Below, piece after piece: positions 1 to 10,149 of a DNA stretch of 64,000 bases (positions are counted from its first letter, which is position 1; every line of letters begins with the position of its first letter). The position numbers were made by a program, and so were the translations under genes. This DNA comes from Thermomucor indicae-seudaticae (Eukaryota; Mucoromycota; Mucoromycetes; Mucorales; Lichtheimiaceae). The stretch spans positions 1-64,000 of the forward strand of contig JSYX01000063.1 in the NCBI GenBank assembly GCA_000787465.1, given 5' to 3'. The notes below the pieces were generated by a model that worked only from the letters and a program-made list of their open reading frames with translations, made no database searches and was not told the DNA's origin.

Positions 1-833
1 TTCTGTAGAAATCATAAGACTCATAGTTTCCATCGGGTTTAGTCTAGCTTTTCTCGCCATGTACGGCAACGTTAAGGAAGTCGTTGCTTACGGGATGGCA
101 CCCCAGCAGAAACCATCGTATTCGATAGCGAAGAAATCATGGAGGATCCAGCAGGTCTGAAAGCATTTAATTGGCCGACATGCTCAATAAGACGTTCCGT
201 ATAAACTATACACATTGAGCTGAGAGGAGAATATGTTCCGCTGTGCTGGCTACTTACCGCTAGACACGCAATTGCCGTGTGGGTCAACAGATTATTGATG
301 CAAAAATAATCACCACGACCATGAAAACGGCGTAGGAGCTGTCGTTATGTAGTCCTTGGGTACTAAAATTGTTTAGTTCCCTTGCCATGCACCGTCTGAG
401 CTAATTAGATTCTCTTCCCAAACGTCACTACAGTGATAGCAGACCATAAAACGATCGTCTGTGTCTTCATGGTCTGGAAAGAATGACGTGAAAAAGAGAG
501 GAAGAACAACAATGGATGTTGCCCAAAGGGAAAAAGTTGTGTGTCACCATTCCTCCAGTGAAAAAGCCACTGTCAGTCCGACAGCGCTTCAAATCACGGG
601 CTGGCAACATCCCATGACAGAGAATACGATGCAACTCGTTAGCTAGGAAGAGCTGCGCAATGATTTCATTCGTGGAGATTGAAGGCTTTCGCTAAGCGTG
701 CGTAAGAACGACCATTTCAGTTGTTTCCAGAGTTACAGGAGAGCATTCTGTTTCATGGGCGGAGTTCCTGAAAGATGTTGCAACAGTAGCCAGCTCATTT
801 TCTGCATCTTTTGCCGTTTTACTACGTTTTGCG
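1..833. other. No recognisable gene at window start
   Basis: I see no open frame with coding character, splice pattern or family motif on either strand. The short frames present (about 60-105 codons, both strands overlapping) look like chance. The last about 150 bases are presumably the 5' leader and promoter of the glycosyltransferase that starts at 834. Confidence 0.5.
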
Positions 834-2101
834 ATGCTGGAACGATTCGCGAGGCGGACGTTAATAGTGATACTAGCCGTTGTCCTTGTAAGCACGCTTG
901 CATATCTGTCATTTCAAGGGTCAAGCGAACCATCGTGGGTAGCCGCCTCGTCACATCCTGTCTCAGCCGATTATCTTCAAACGCACCAACAACAACGGCA
1001 GCAGCCATTTAACATAACAGGTGAAAATTCGACGGACTACGATCCCTGGCAATGCGTATGCTATTCGTACGATTATAACGAGCGACTACTACAGCCTGTC
1101 GAAAGCGATCCAGAACTTCCACCAGATTTGTCTGGCGAGTCGGGTCCGGTCATTGTGCCCGAGTCTTTTGCTGAACCGTCGGCCGAACTCCTGGATAAAA
1201 TCAACAATAATTTACTTGAAGATAGGGTACTTATTACTGCGGTTGCAAACTACGGAATGCGAGACTATCTTTATAATTGGATCGGGTCCTTGACACGGAC
1301 CAACGAGGACAAGTATTTGGTCTTTTGCCTGGACGAACAGCTGTGCAATCACCTGGTGAATGCCGGGTACGAATCTCACGCAGCGCTGATTCCAGAAGAC
1401 TGGTTCCATCAGCGAGTGACTTCTGGCTTTGAAGATTACTTTTCCCCGAAATATAGAGTGATCACTCACGCCAAAACGCTGGTTGTACAACGGCTTCTGT
1501 ACCTGGACATCACAGTTTTCTTTTCAGACGTAGACGTTGTTTGGCTTCGTCCACGAATGCGTGAATACGTCAAAACCTTAATGGATATCCGGCCGGAAAC
1601 TCACGTCATTTTCCAACAAGACGGTCTCGATGAACGCCAAGTGAACACCGGATTTTATTTGATGCGCCCTACGTACGAAATGAAACGACTGTTGGCGGAA
1701 ACAATATATCTCCAGGACACGCGTGAAGACGTGACTCAGCAAGGAGCAATGAATCAAGTGCTTGGTAGCTTAGTGGCAGATGTTCGGACATCGAGCGTGG
1801 TGCTCTTGGACGTGATGTTCTTTCCGAATGGCTTTGCTTATTTTGATAACAACCTATCTCAGTCTCGAAACATAGAACCATATGTGCTACATGCAAACTA
1901 TCGCGTAAGTCTCCCTAGAAATGGTCCGTACTTGCTTAAGGTGCTGACGTGAAATGGTTGCTCTAGGTCGGCGATGCGAAAAAGGAAGAACTCAAAGCAT
2001 ACGGCTTCTGGTACGTTGATGAAGACTGGCTTAGGCAGATCGATGCCAGTACGTTCGGAAAAGCGCAAGAAGATGCTATTGCGTCTGGCGGCGAGTCTTA
2101 A
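834..2101 (+). CDS. Type II membrane nucleotide-diphospho-sugar transferase (GT77-like)
   Basis: Two exons, 834-1904 and 1967-2101, joined over a 62-nt GT-AG intron in phase 0, give 401 residues. Residues about 8-27 are a hydrophobic signal anchor behind a short basic tail, as in Golgi glycosyltransferases. The catalytic part has the hallmark segment FFSDVDVVWLRP (DVD metal-binding motif), followed by VNTGFYLMRP, the pattern of the nucleotide-diphospho-sugar transferase family that includes plant and algal GT77 enzymes. The likely role is adding a sugar, donor unknown, to glycoproteins or wall glycans in the Golgi lumen. The second exon supplies the C-terminus (GFWYVDEDWL...), which an unspliced reading would replace by a wrong tail. 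An A-rich polyadenylation-like stretch follows. Family assignment is firm; donor and acceptor are not known. Confidence 0.85.
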
Positions 2102-2374
2102 GATTCCCTTTTTCCCCATCATAGTATATAGTCTCCACCCTATTGTCATTTCCCTTTTGTTTTACCCCTTATTTTGCATCGCTCATTACATGCAGGCTGG
2201 TCCTTCGTTGTATTATACTGCTACTCTATTTACGGCCTCCTTTCATTTCCCTGCCATTAGCTCTGGAATACAGTTATATCATTGTTAACAGTTATACTAT
2301 TATTATCAATATAGTACCGTTTTCTAACGGAAGTCCTTAATTTCAGCCAAAGATGCAATATTCCCAGCAATGTA

Positions 2375-2664
2375 CATGTATCTTGCTCGATGTTTTATTG
2401 TCATTAATTGATTAAGCATAATAATAATAAAACGATAGCTCAGTGCCACAGCGCGCTATCGAGGAGAGTTTTCAGATCGTAAGCGGCAGTCCAGATGGTT
2501 CATGCATCAGCGAAACATAGCATCTCTGTCATTTTGTTTCACGTCAAGAATTTCTTATAATGATGTAAAACTGTCAAAAATAGAGATCGTATCTTTGTTA
2601 CTATGCCCTGTGGCGTTGTCGTCATGGCGTAGCGGACGTCAAAGCTTCTCTGCCTACGGCAGGT
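2375..2664. repeat. Dispersed repeat, family A (degenerate copy 1)
   Basis: This stretch matches the reverse complement of 37382-37750 at roughly 80% by eye. Shared blocks include GGTTCATGCATCAGCGAAAC, AAGAATTTCTT and GATGTAAAACTGTC in the same order and spacing. The right end (TGCCTACGGCAGGT) corresponds to the terminal repeat of the hairpin element at 5109-5266, but about 60 bases of that terminal repeat are missing here. It lies in the gap between the glycosyltransferase and PFK-2 genes. No coding capacity is seen. Confidence 0.75.
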
Positions 2665-3021
2665 TCTCAGGTACACACCTTTAGACACAGTGCTTTGATT
2701 GGCTCAGAAGCAGATGTTTCAAATCGCGCACATTTCTAACTCCAAAACCAGTATCCGACAGCTTACAGCAGTTTACGATGAGTTTTAGTAAGAATTAACC
2801 ATCGGTAGCAAGACGTTATTAGTTTAATGACGCTTGCTTACCAGACAGCATCATGGGAAACCCAAAAGTTTCTAACGGCATTACTTTCTAGATTTACGGA
2901 TTGCCTGTGTGGTATGGTGACGATATTCCTCTGGCTGTAGAATTAGCAGAGTGGGGAACGGGTCCACCTTCAATGTGCAGCCGATCCCTAACAGGAGATT
3001 GCATTGTTCGTGTACACTTAG

Positions 3022-4868
3022 ATGGTTGGTCTTCCGGCCCGAGGAAAGACGTATATCTCACAGAAAGGTAATCTCGTAGGCCAAAGACCTGTCAAATAAA
3101 AATCAAACTCTAATTTTCTTTTTCATGTCATACCAGTGTGCCGTTACCTCACATGGTTAGGCATTAAAACCAAAGTCTTTAACGTGGGAAACTATCGGCG
3201 CAAATTGCACGGTGCAAACTTACCGCATACGTTTTTCGATCCACACAACCCTGTCGGAGAACAGCAGCGCAGAGAAGCGGCCGCCGCTGCTTTGCAGGAT
3301 ATGCTCGGCTGGTTTGACAAGGAACAAGGCATCGTTGCCATTTATGATGCAACCAATAGCACGTACCAAAGACGTAAATGGCTTCACGAAGAGCTTACAA
3401 AACATGAAATCCTGGTCCTTTTCATCGAATCCATATGCCAAGACGAGTCATTGATTCTCAACAACATCAAAGATGTTAAGCTTTCTTCCCCTGACTACGT
3501 AAATATGGACCCAGATGCTGCTGCAGACGATTTCAAAGCTCGAATTCATCACTACGAGGAGTTATATCAGACAATCACAGAAGAGGACTACACTTATATA
3601 AAGTTGATTAACGTCGGAAGCCAAGTTATCATTAATATGATCCAAGGTTATCTGGAATCGCGGATAGTCTATTACCTGATGAATTTGCATATTGCCCCAC
3701 GAAAGATCTACTTTAGTCGGGTAATTAGCTGCATTCATTTTTATGAGCAAAGTTGAATAGCAGAACAATTGTCTAACGTTCTTCTCATTTTACTCAAGCA
3801 TGGTGAGTCCGAATACAATGTACAGGGAAGAATCGGAGGAGACTCTCCTCTATCACCACGGGGTAAATTGTATGCGGCGAAGCTACCGGAATTGATTCGG
3901 GCAAACCTCGGGGATCAAAGCTTGACCGTCTGGACATCAACCATGAAGCGAACCATACAAACTGGCGAATTTTTGCCATATCCCAAGCTGCAATGGAAAG
4001 CACTGGATGAGTTGGACGCCGGCGTATGTGATGGCATGACGTACGAGGAGATTGAGGTATTTTCGAATGTAGCTGGATAGTCTCGATTCCCTTCTGCTCG
4101 TATCTAATGCGAAAGCCATGATAAAGGAAAAATACCCAGAAGATTTCGCCAATAGAGATGAAGACAAGTTCAATTATAGGTACAGAGGGGGCGAGGTAAT
4201 AAAAAATAAGGTGATAGAACGAATATGCAAAAAGCCATCTCTTAACAAATGCTTCTTTTGTAGTCGTACAGAGATGTTGTCTTGAGATTGGAACCTGTCA
4301 TCATGGCGCTTGAACGGCATCAAAATATTTTGATCATAGGACATCAAGCAATTCTTCGTTGCATCTATGCGTACTTCATGAATTACAACCACGAGGATTT
4401 ACCGTATATCAAAATCCCGCTTCATACAGTCATTGAACTAACTCCGAAGGCTTATGGGTGCGAAGAAAAACGGTTCAAAGGTCAGTAAACGGTGGTGTTC
4501 GAGAATAGCCGCGCTGCGATACTTAGTATGGTCTGTTTATAGTGGACATTGATGCTGTGGATACTCATCGTCCTAAGCCTACAACAGCAAGAGCACGGGC
4601 GAATTCCTGTGCAACTTCCGTTGGGAAATCTGGTGGAGGTGAGGGCTCCTTAAGTCTGAAACTTCCGGCGGGTGCAAGCGGCGAAATTGTGAAGGATGCC
4701 ATGAGTCCAATCCTACCTATTAGCCCAAAGCTGTATCCTCGGGGCGGAGCAGCTATAAAAGATCCTAAACCACCGCAACGCTCAACTGCGCCACCCAAGC
4801 ATGAAACGGATATGGCTGCACTTGATCTCGGTGATGCTGCTCTTTCCGAACCACCCAAGCATGCTTAA
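3022..4868 (+). CDS. 6-phosphofructo-2-kinase / fructose-2,6-bisphosphatase (5' end not resolved)
   Basis: Bifunctional enzyme making and degrading fructose-2,6-bisphosphate, the cytosolic regulator of glycolysis and gluconeogenesis. Exons supported by frame: 3022-3067, 3137-3720, 3799-4056, 4127-4195, 4264-4480, 4543-4868, giving 499 residues. The first exon carries the kinase P-loop [10 protein letters not shown]; exon 2 has FNVGNYRRK. Splicing 3720 to 3799 creates the bisphosphatase motif RHGESEYN. Without the splice the frame would read a misleading [28 protein letters not shown] and GHQAILRC follow as in the family. The C-terminal exon (AVDTHRPKP, then about 90 low-complexity residues) is in register with the family tail. 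Upstream of 3022 I expect one or more short exons; CTAAC-type branch sites and AG acceptors occur near 2890 and 3021, but the N-terminal start could not be fixed. Confidence 0.93.
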
Positions 4869-5108
4869 ATTCATATAGTCAATACAATTAAATAAGCGTC
4901 TCACCCTCGCTTCGCTTGGGGAAAACTTACCAACCGCTCCACCTAGACATTGATACATCGGTGAGAAAGAAGTATTACGCAGAAATCATGGCAGCAATAA
5001 TGTCTATTACATGCTTTCCGTCTTGATACTATTGATAACAGTATGTTCATTGAGGTTGTAAAATATTACATGCAACGTTGGTTGATGAAGCACGATAGAT
5101 GAAATTCC
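4869..5108. other. Intergenic, 3' flank of PFK-2 gene
   Basis: Nothing recognisable; precedes the hairpin MITE. Confidence 0.4.
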
Positions 5109-5266
5109 ACCTACCATAGGCGTTGCAGAAAAATTCACGGAGGCAAAATGTTTTTCCGTGAAAGTTTTGAAGTCCGCTACACCATGAAATCAACGGAACG
5201 GACTTTCAAAACTTCTTCGGAAAAACATTTTTCCCCTGTGAATTTTCTGCAACGCCTATGGCAGGT
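5109..5266. mobile_element. Hairpin MITE, family A (158 bp, long terminal inverted repeats)
   Basis: The left arm (ACCTACCATAGGCGTTGCAG..., to about 5174) is almost the exact reverse complement of the right arm (...CTGCAACGCCTATGGCAGGT, from about 5199). The two arms of about 65 bp leave a short loop, so the element could fold into one long hairpin. The same terminal sequence starts the larger copy at 37382. It has no coding capacity, so any transposase would act in trans. The element ends 30 bases before the start codon of the next gene, so it forms that gene's proximal promoter or leader. No target duplication was established. Confidence 0.85.
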
Positions 5267-5295
5267 TTTCTCACCCACACAAGACGCGCAATGTC

Positions 5296-6656
5296 ATGCA
5301 TCCGAAGCAATTTCTTTCTGAGCGGCGATTCCAGCGGTTTCTTTCAAGAAGACGTGGATCGGGGTAGGCAGACACAGAAATCGTCGCATGACAGGCAATA
5401 TCTTAACGGATACGTCACAGATCCATTGAGGGAGCCACCATTCCACCTTTAACCCTTCTGTGGCCTGAAAGGGACAATGAAGAATTGGTCGACGAAAAGG
5501 TGATAAGTCGAGAACCTTCACACCAGACAGAACACCAAGAACAGCCAAGTCTTGCCGAGTTTCAAGAAGAAATCAATAGGGATACCACAGAGGCTGCCCC
5601 AATTGAAGACGATTACTCTATCGGTGTAGACTTTGGTGAACCTGGTTACGATGACGCGTCACAAGTAGAAGACAACGGGGATAAGATCATTCCGCAAAGC
5701 GCGCGTAATGAGATCGTAGAATCTTTGCAACATACTTCGTATACTGCAGATGAGACCGACTTTGGCGAACCTGGTTACGATGAGGCGTCACAAGTAGAAG
5801 ACAATGAGGATAAGATCAATCCGCAAAGCGCGCGTCATGATGTCGCAGAATCTTTGCAACATACGTCGCATACAGAAGATGAGACCGACTTTAGGGAAAA
5901 AGTTATTGTAGCTGAACGATCATCGAAAGACAATGCAAACTCGAGTTTTAGTCCAACTGTCGACCTTGATATTGATAATGACGTACCAATGGAAGTTTCT
6001 ATAAACGACAATGCTGGTAATAGGACCGAGAGAGATATTCAGAGCAGCGATGAGGATGACTCTGGATTTGATGAAATGTTGCAAAAAGTGGAAGAAATGT
6101 TGGAGAAGGAGTCCCGAACACGAAGGCGAAGGAAAGGAGCGCAGTCAGAGGCTGCCCTGGAAGCTGTCGTCAGTGTATTCAATGTTTGCTCGCCAGAGTT
6201 CAAGTACGGATTGGTCAAGCAACTTTGATGAAAAAAATAATCTTACGAGGTACTCTTTAGGCACCCTAATGCTGCTTTGCAAAAGATACTGGACCATATG
6301 ATGGAAGATATCTTTTCGCATCTATCTGATCAGGTTCGAGTTTTCTCTGGAACGAGCTTGCATTCACTTACGAACCCCTAATTTCGCAGACTTCTCTATA
6401 CCGCACATATGAAAAGCTTGAGTGGAAACTAGAAAGATCCAGTCAGTTGCTGAAAAAAGCCCGCAAGAGATCGCTGGAAATTCGGGGCAAACGTCTTCAT
6501 TGCGAAAGAATGCTGAACCAAATACGCGAAAAATATCAGAAGTGGCATTCCGAGGAAAAGGTATGGACGAATGCACACGATTTTTTGGACTGAACCCAAG
6601 ATTACTTACAGCGATTATTATCAGGCTTATCAAAACTTGGCTCAGTTCTTCAATGA
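5296..6656 (+). CDS. Coiled-coil protein, possible inner-kinetochore CENP-U/Ame1-like subunit
   Basis: Five exons, 5296-5363, 5421-6203, 6261-6333, 6390-6560 and 6612-6656, all phase-consistent, give 379 residues. Start: ATG at 5296 (MHPKQFLSERRF). The N-terminal half is acidic and disordered and holds a 43-residue tandem duplication (each unit begins DFGEPGYD and contains ASQVEDN). The C-terminal half (FDEMLQKVEEML..., HPNAALQKILDHMMEDIF, then a basic heptad-rich helix ending near KYQKWHSEEK) is a predicted coiled coil. Disordered N-terminus, short helical segment, then long coiled coil is the layout of fungal CENP-U (Ame1/Mis17), but primary similarity is weak and this is inference. If the last intron (GTATGG donor) is not used, the protein ends at a TGA about 30 bases after 6560. 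The hairpin MITE abuts its 5' end. Confidence 0.6.
5629..5889 (+). repeat. 129-bp in-frame tandem duplication
   Basis: Two copies, 5629-5757 and 5758-5886, each encoding 43 residues starting DFGEPGYD. A third start (GACTTT) at 5887 diverges at once. The period is a multiple of three, so the reading frame is kept. Confidence 0.9.
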
Positions 6657-7079
6657 CATTGAATCGCTGCACGCAACGCATGAAACAGGTGCATGAGTAC
6701 TAGATTTTGAGGAAATGTTTGCGCATCGGAAATGCCCGTCTTTGCTTTGACACCGCTTTGCATCTTGGATGAAATAAATTTGGCGTTATCCAGTAAGCAC
6801 TCTTCGCCTGTTTTGAAAATAGATTTGACATACCTGAAGTTCCAAAGCTTGAGCAAAGTCGGTTTAGTCAACACGAGAAAGCATCCCACGCCGCGCAGTA
6901 ATTTCCTCTGAGTGAGTTTCATGTCCATGAATCATGGTATAGCACAACTTAACTGAGGAACGTTCGGTAGGAAGAAGTCAGGCAATGGCACGCGAGTGAC
7001 AATGTTGATAGTCTTACCATAAAAGTATGGTTTAACACACAGCCTCGCCATTTCTATTATGGCGAGGAAGAAGTAGACT
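6657..7079. other. Gap between coiled-coil gene and nuclease relic
   Basis: No gene supported. A 92-codon minus-strand frame (6650-6928) has no recognised similarity; it may be 3' flank of the relic that follows. Confidence 0.3.
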
Positions 7080-8067
7080 CATATTGCTCCTAAGGGAGAA
7101 GATAGGCTTGAGGAACAGTATCCTGTATGGTCCTGGGAACGGCTTTCAGGAATTCAATTGGTCGGCCACGACCTTGAATGACCGCAGTTGTGATGCAGTG
7201 CATTTTTTCGGCTTGCGTTTACATCCCGATTCCAGACCGTTCTGCAAGAGACGTTGCTGCACGCCAGAACGGAATAGAATGACGTTGTTGTATGAGCTTC
7301 TTTGGGTTCTTTTGCAGGGATTTCGAACAAGCCTGGAGTAAGAAAAGTGCCGGTATGCTAGGTGCAGAACGGTTAACAAGTAAAGAGCTGACTTTTGAAG
7401 TATTATACTCATCTGTGTCAACCACAACTAAAAGACCGCTCTGTTCAGCACGTTTAAGAGCTTTTCTAAAGCGCTCTGACACACCAGGCAGCTTTCCTTG
7501 TCTACCAGAAAAGAACTTGGCCGCCTCAAGACAGATTCCACAGATTACGGAGCTTCAACACGAACTATGTGCACAGAATTTTAGGCAAAATCTACCCCTT
7601 TCCCGCCGTAGTGCGCCATCATGGTATTCGACCGATGAGCACTTTGGGTTCCCCACCTCTCCTCGGACGGTTGTGTCCAGGCCTTTATGTGTTACATTAG
7701 GTCTCTTCAACATGCCTGAGTGCTGTGAGTTGCGCACACGTTACGTATACGCAACTAGGACTCTGAAGTTAGGCGTCTACGAGCTAGGGACTGTATAAAT
7801 CCTACTTAGTTTCAGGTTTAACTTACCTTCTTTTATCCTGGCGACTGCTGCACGGTATTCATCGCCGTGTCTGTTACCACATACGCCATTTTGTATAAAT
7901 AGCGGTTTGATGCCAATGACGATGCGTGAGCACTCAACGTGATGAACCAGATTCGTTTTCGTTCGAGAAGTAAAACAGTATCCTACGAAAAGACATGCAT
8001 CAGTAAAAGATAATAAGTACAAAGTGGTAAATGGCAATGATTCAGGCGCAAATTCTATCGCATCCAC
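7080..8067 (-). pseudogene. Decayed Fanzor/TnpB-like RuvC nuclease gene
   Basis: Read on the minus strand, three motifs of the TnpB/Fanzor nuclease core appear in the right order but in different frames. Near 7885-7930 is IVIGIKP, resembling the RuvC-I motif (family: GIDPG; the Asp is now Lys). At 7390-7480 is RFRKALKRAEQSGLLVVVD followed by DEYNTSK, the RuvC-II/zinc-ribbon entry, here with the first Cys pair lost. Near 7225 is WNRDVNASR, the RuvC-III motif (family: RDxNAA). Frame changes and stops lie between them, so no intact protein is encoded. Fanzor proteins are RNA-guided nucleases carried by eukaryotic transposons, and copies are known in Mucoromycota. No N-terminal domain, transposon ends or guide RNA could be defined. 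It sits between two unrelated intact genes and looks like an old insertion. Confidence 0.6.
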
Positions 8068-8488
8068 GATGTGGATTACTAGGCAAAAAGCCAGCAGTTG
8101 CCAACTTTGACGACTGTGTATCCACTACAAGGCCACCGAGGCTGCAAACATATGTCAGAAGGGAAAGACGCAAGAAGGTGCCTTTTATAGTGAGAACAGA
8201 TGGAGCTTCAACGCAATTTTGACTTCTGCTCGCTGCGAACACATTTGCTATCTGGCGTGAATTACGTTGGAAAAGAAGCGCCAACAAAGATCAGGAATCT
8301 GCGCAAAGTTGTCGTTGCCAACAGCGCCAAAATACCGGGCAAATGAAGATGCATGAGTTCGCATTCATTTTCGAGCGCCGATTCGCGATGAAAAAGTCAC
8401 CTTCAGCGCGTTTTCTTTTTGTTGATTGCCCTTTTCTTTTTTTCTTTGCATTTTTCTTGTCGCGGAATAAATAACAAATACCCTTAGC
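8068..8488. other. Upstream region of the F-box/DUSP gene
   Basis: No gene. About 8400-8460 is T-rich on the coding strand (TTTTCTTTTT tracts), typical of a fungal promoter or leader. The outer part may be N-terminal debris of the nuclease relic. Confidence 0.4.
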
Positions 8489-9821
8489 ATGTTCAACAGC
8501 GATAATAAGCAAGCACCTATTCAACGGCTTACATCTGAGCTTGCTCTAAACGTGGCAAATTATTTACAAGTGCCGTCGATACTGGCTTTTGCCTTGACTT
8601 GCAAACAGTTCTCCGCCATACTTTCGAACCCTCTTCTTTTCCGACGGCTTGTGGAGCGCGATTTCGGAATCAACTATAAGCGACCTGACGAAGAACAAAC
8701 GTGGCTTTCTTTCTACAAAGAGCTTTACACGCGCAGTGCACCGACTTGTTGCCGTCATTTGTCGCAGGTGCCTGATGAACCACTTGAAACCAAACGAGTC
8801 ATTTATCGAGCTTCGCAAGGCACGACATTCCGTTGCGATATTTGTCGCTCGCAAGACGCGGCTTATCTCAATATGTGTCCTTTGTCTGACATAGTAGGCA
8901 AGTCACTGTTGGCGAAAAGAGGCCCTGGTTGGTGGGGGAAGCGGCGTGCGCGCGCGCTAAACCTAGATAAAACTAGTATGTCGATCGTGTCTTTCAAGTA
9001 GTGATGACGACCAACGGAACGTGGAGGAGGAGGACAAGGAGAATGGTGTTCGCCATGAGCGGACCAAGACAATGGATGCCGCAAGACGTTTTCCTGTGCT
9101 GTTGGAACTAGGTACCAATGTCTTGTATTGCTTTGAGTGCAGTAAAGAAGGACACAAGGTACGTAATGGAATTGCGGTTATGAAAAGAGATATATGCTTA
9201 TTTTGCGACTTTTTAGCTTGGAGGTGAAGAAGCACATGCCAATGAACGATTCAAGGTCAAAACGGTCATTGAACAGCTGCAGGCTGAAAAGGAAGGCGCG
9301 TTGGATCGTCGACGAAAGGCAGAACATCAGCTCTATGTGCAGGAACTTCGACGAGAAGATATGTCCCTTCGGCATTATTTAGTAGAAAAAACATGGGGAC
9401 GGTCTTGGATGCTGTTTCGAACGCGTAAGTTCTCTAAGCAAGATGCGCCCATAACATGAAAACTTTCATTTACATGTAAATATATATAGGTGAGGGTTCG
9501 CCCCTTCCTGGTCGTATAACTAACAACAAATTGGCACGTAGCAATGGAACATTGGATCCAAGCATAAGGTTGCCCATGGACAAGTACCGCCCTTCGCCGG
9601 AAACACATGCTGATATTATCAGTGAAAAACTTTGGTCCTATCTGGAAAAAGCATATGGCGTGCAAGGAAGAGCTTTTAGTGAAGGTAATAACTTCGCAGT
9701 GAAAAAGAAAAGAGAGATGGCGCCCTAAGTACCCGTGATAGATGATCTTCAATTCCCTGAATATGCTCGGTTGCGAACATATATTGAGGAATTCAAGAGA
9801 AGCATTTTGGCCTACCCGTAA
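8489..9821 (+). CDS. F-box protein with zinc-binding segment and DUSP domain
   Basis: Five exons, 8489-8893, 8967-9158, 9217-9424, 9490-9684 and 9742-9821, all phase-consistent, give 359 residues. Residues about 10-60 (RLTSELALNVANYL...LTCKQF...LFRRLVERDFG) are an F-box. Residues about 100-200 hold paired cysteines (CDIC, CRSC, CFEC); CRSC appears only when the 73-nt first intron is removed. A helical stretch follows. Residues about 250-335 (WGRSWMLF, PLPGRITNNKL, YLEKAYG) match the DUSP domain of ubiquitin-specific proteases, although no protease domain is present. It is probably a substrate adaptor of an SCF ubiquitin ligase, with zinc site and DUSP as interaction modules. F-box plus DUSP is an unusual pairing; the DUSP call rests on the LPGxIxNxKL pattern. 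Confidence 0.8.
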
Positions 9822-10149
9822 TAACCCCCGTTTGATTCTGTACATTTCTTTGCATATCAATCTTCTCCATGCATGTCACTCTTTTAGAACGAGTCCAATG
9901 AAAAGGAAGAAACAACAATATGTACCAAAGTGTATTGCAAGGAATCAGGCTGCTAGCAGAATCAAATCCGGATATAAGAAAGAACAATAGTCAAAGAAAT
10001 ATGCTTTCGTTTTCCAATCTTTTTTTCGGTTGTTTTGTTTATGGATGTGAGAGGGACAGAGCGGTTTCGCGGTCAGGGTGCAGGAAATAAAGGGGATATT
10101 TGGCCGACATGAAGATATTTCTGGAAAAAAGAGGTCCGGAGTGCCGCAT
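9822..10149. other. Convergent intergenic region
   Basis: 3' flanks of the F-box/DUSP gene (plus) and the BTB gene (minus). Nothing else recognised. Confidence 0.5.

Noticed and set aside
61..75. The 14-mer GTACGGCAACGTTA shared with about 37829
   Set aside because: Flanking bases do not match; too short to call a repeat.
3769..3830. A KHG instead of RHG in the bisphosphatase active site
   Set aside because: The Lys is intronic; splicing 3720 to 3799 restores RHGESEYN.
6650..6928. 92-codon minus-strand frame as a gene
   Set aside because: No motif, no splice partner; overlaps the 3' end of a supported plus-strand gene.
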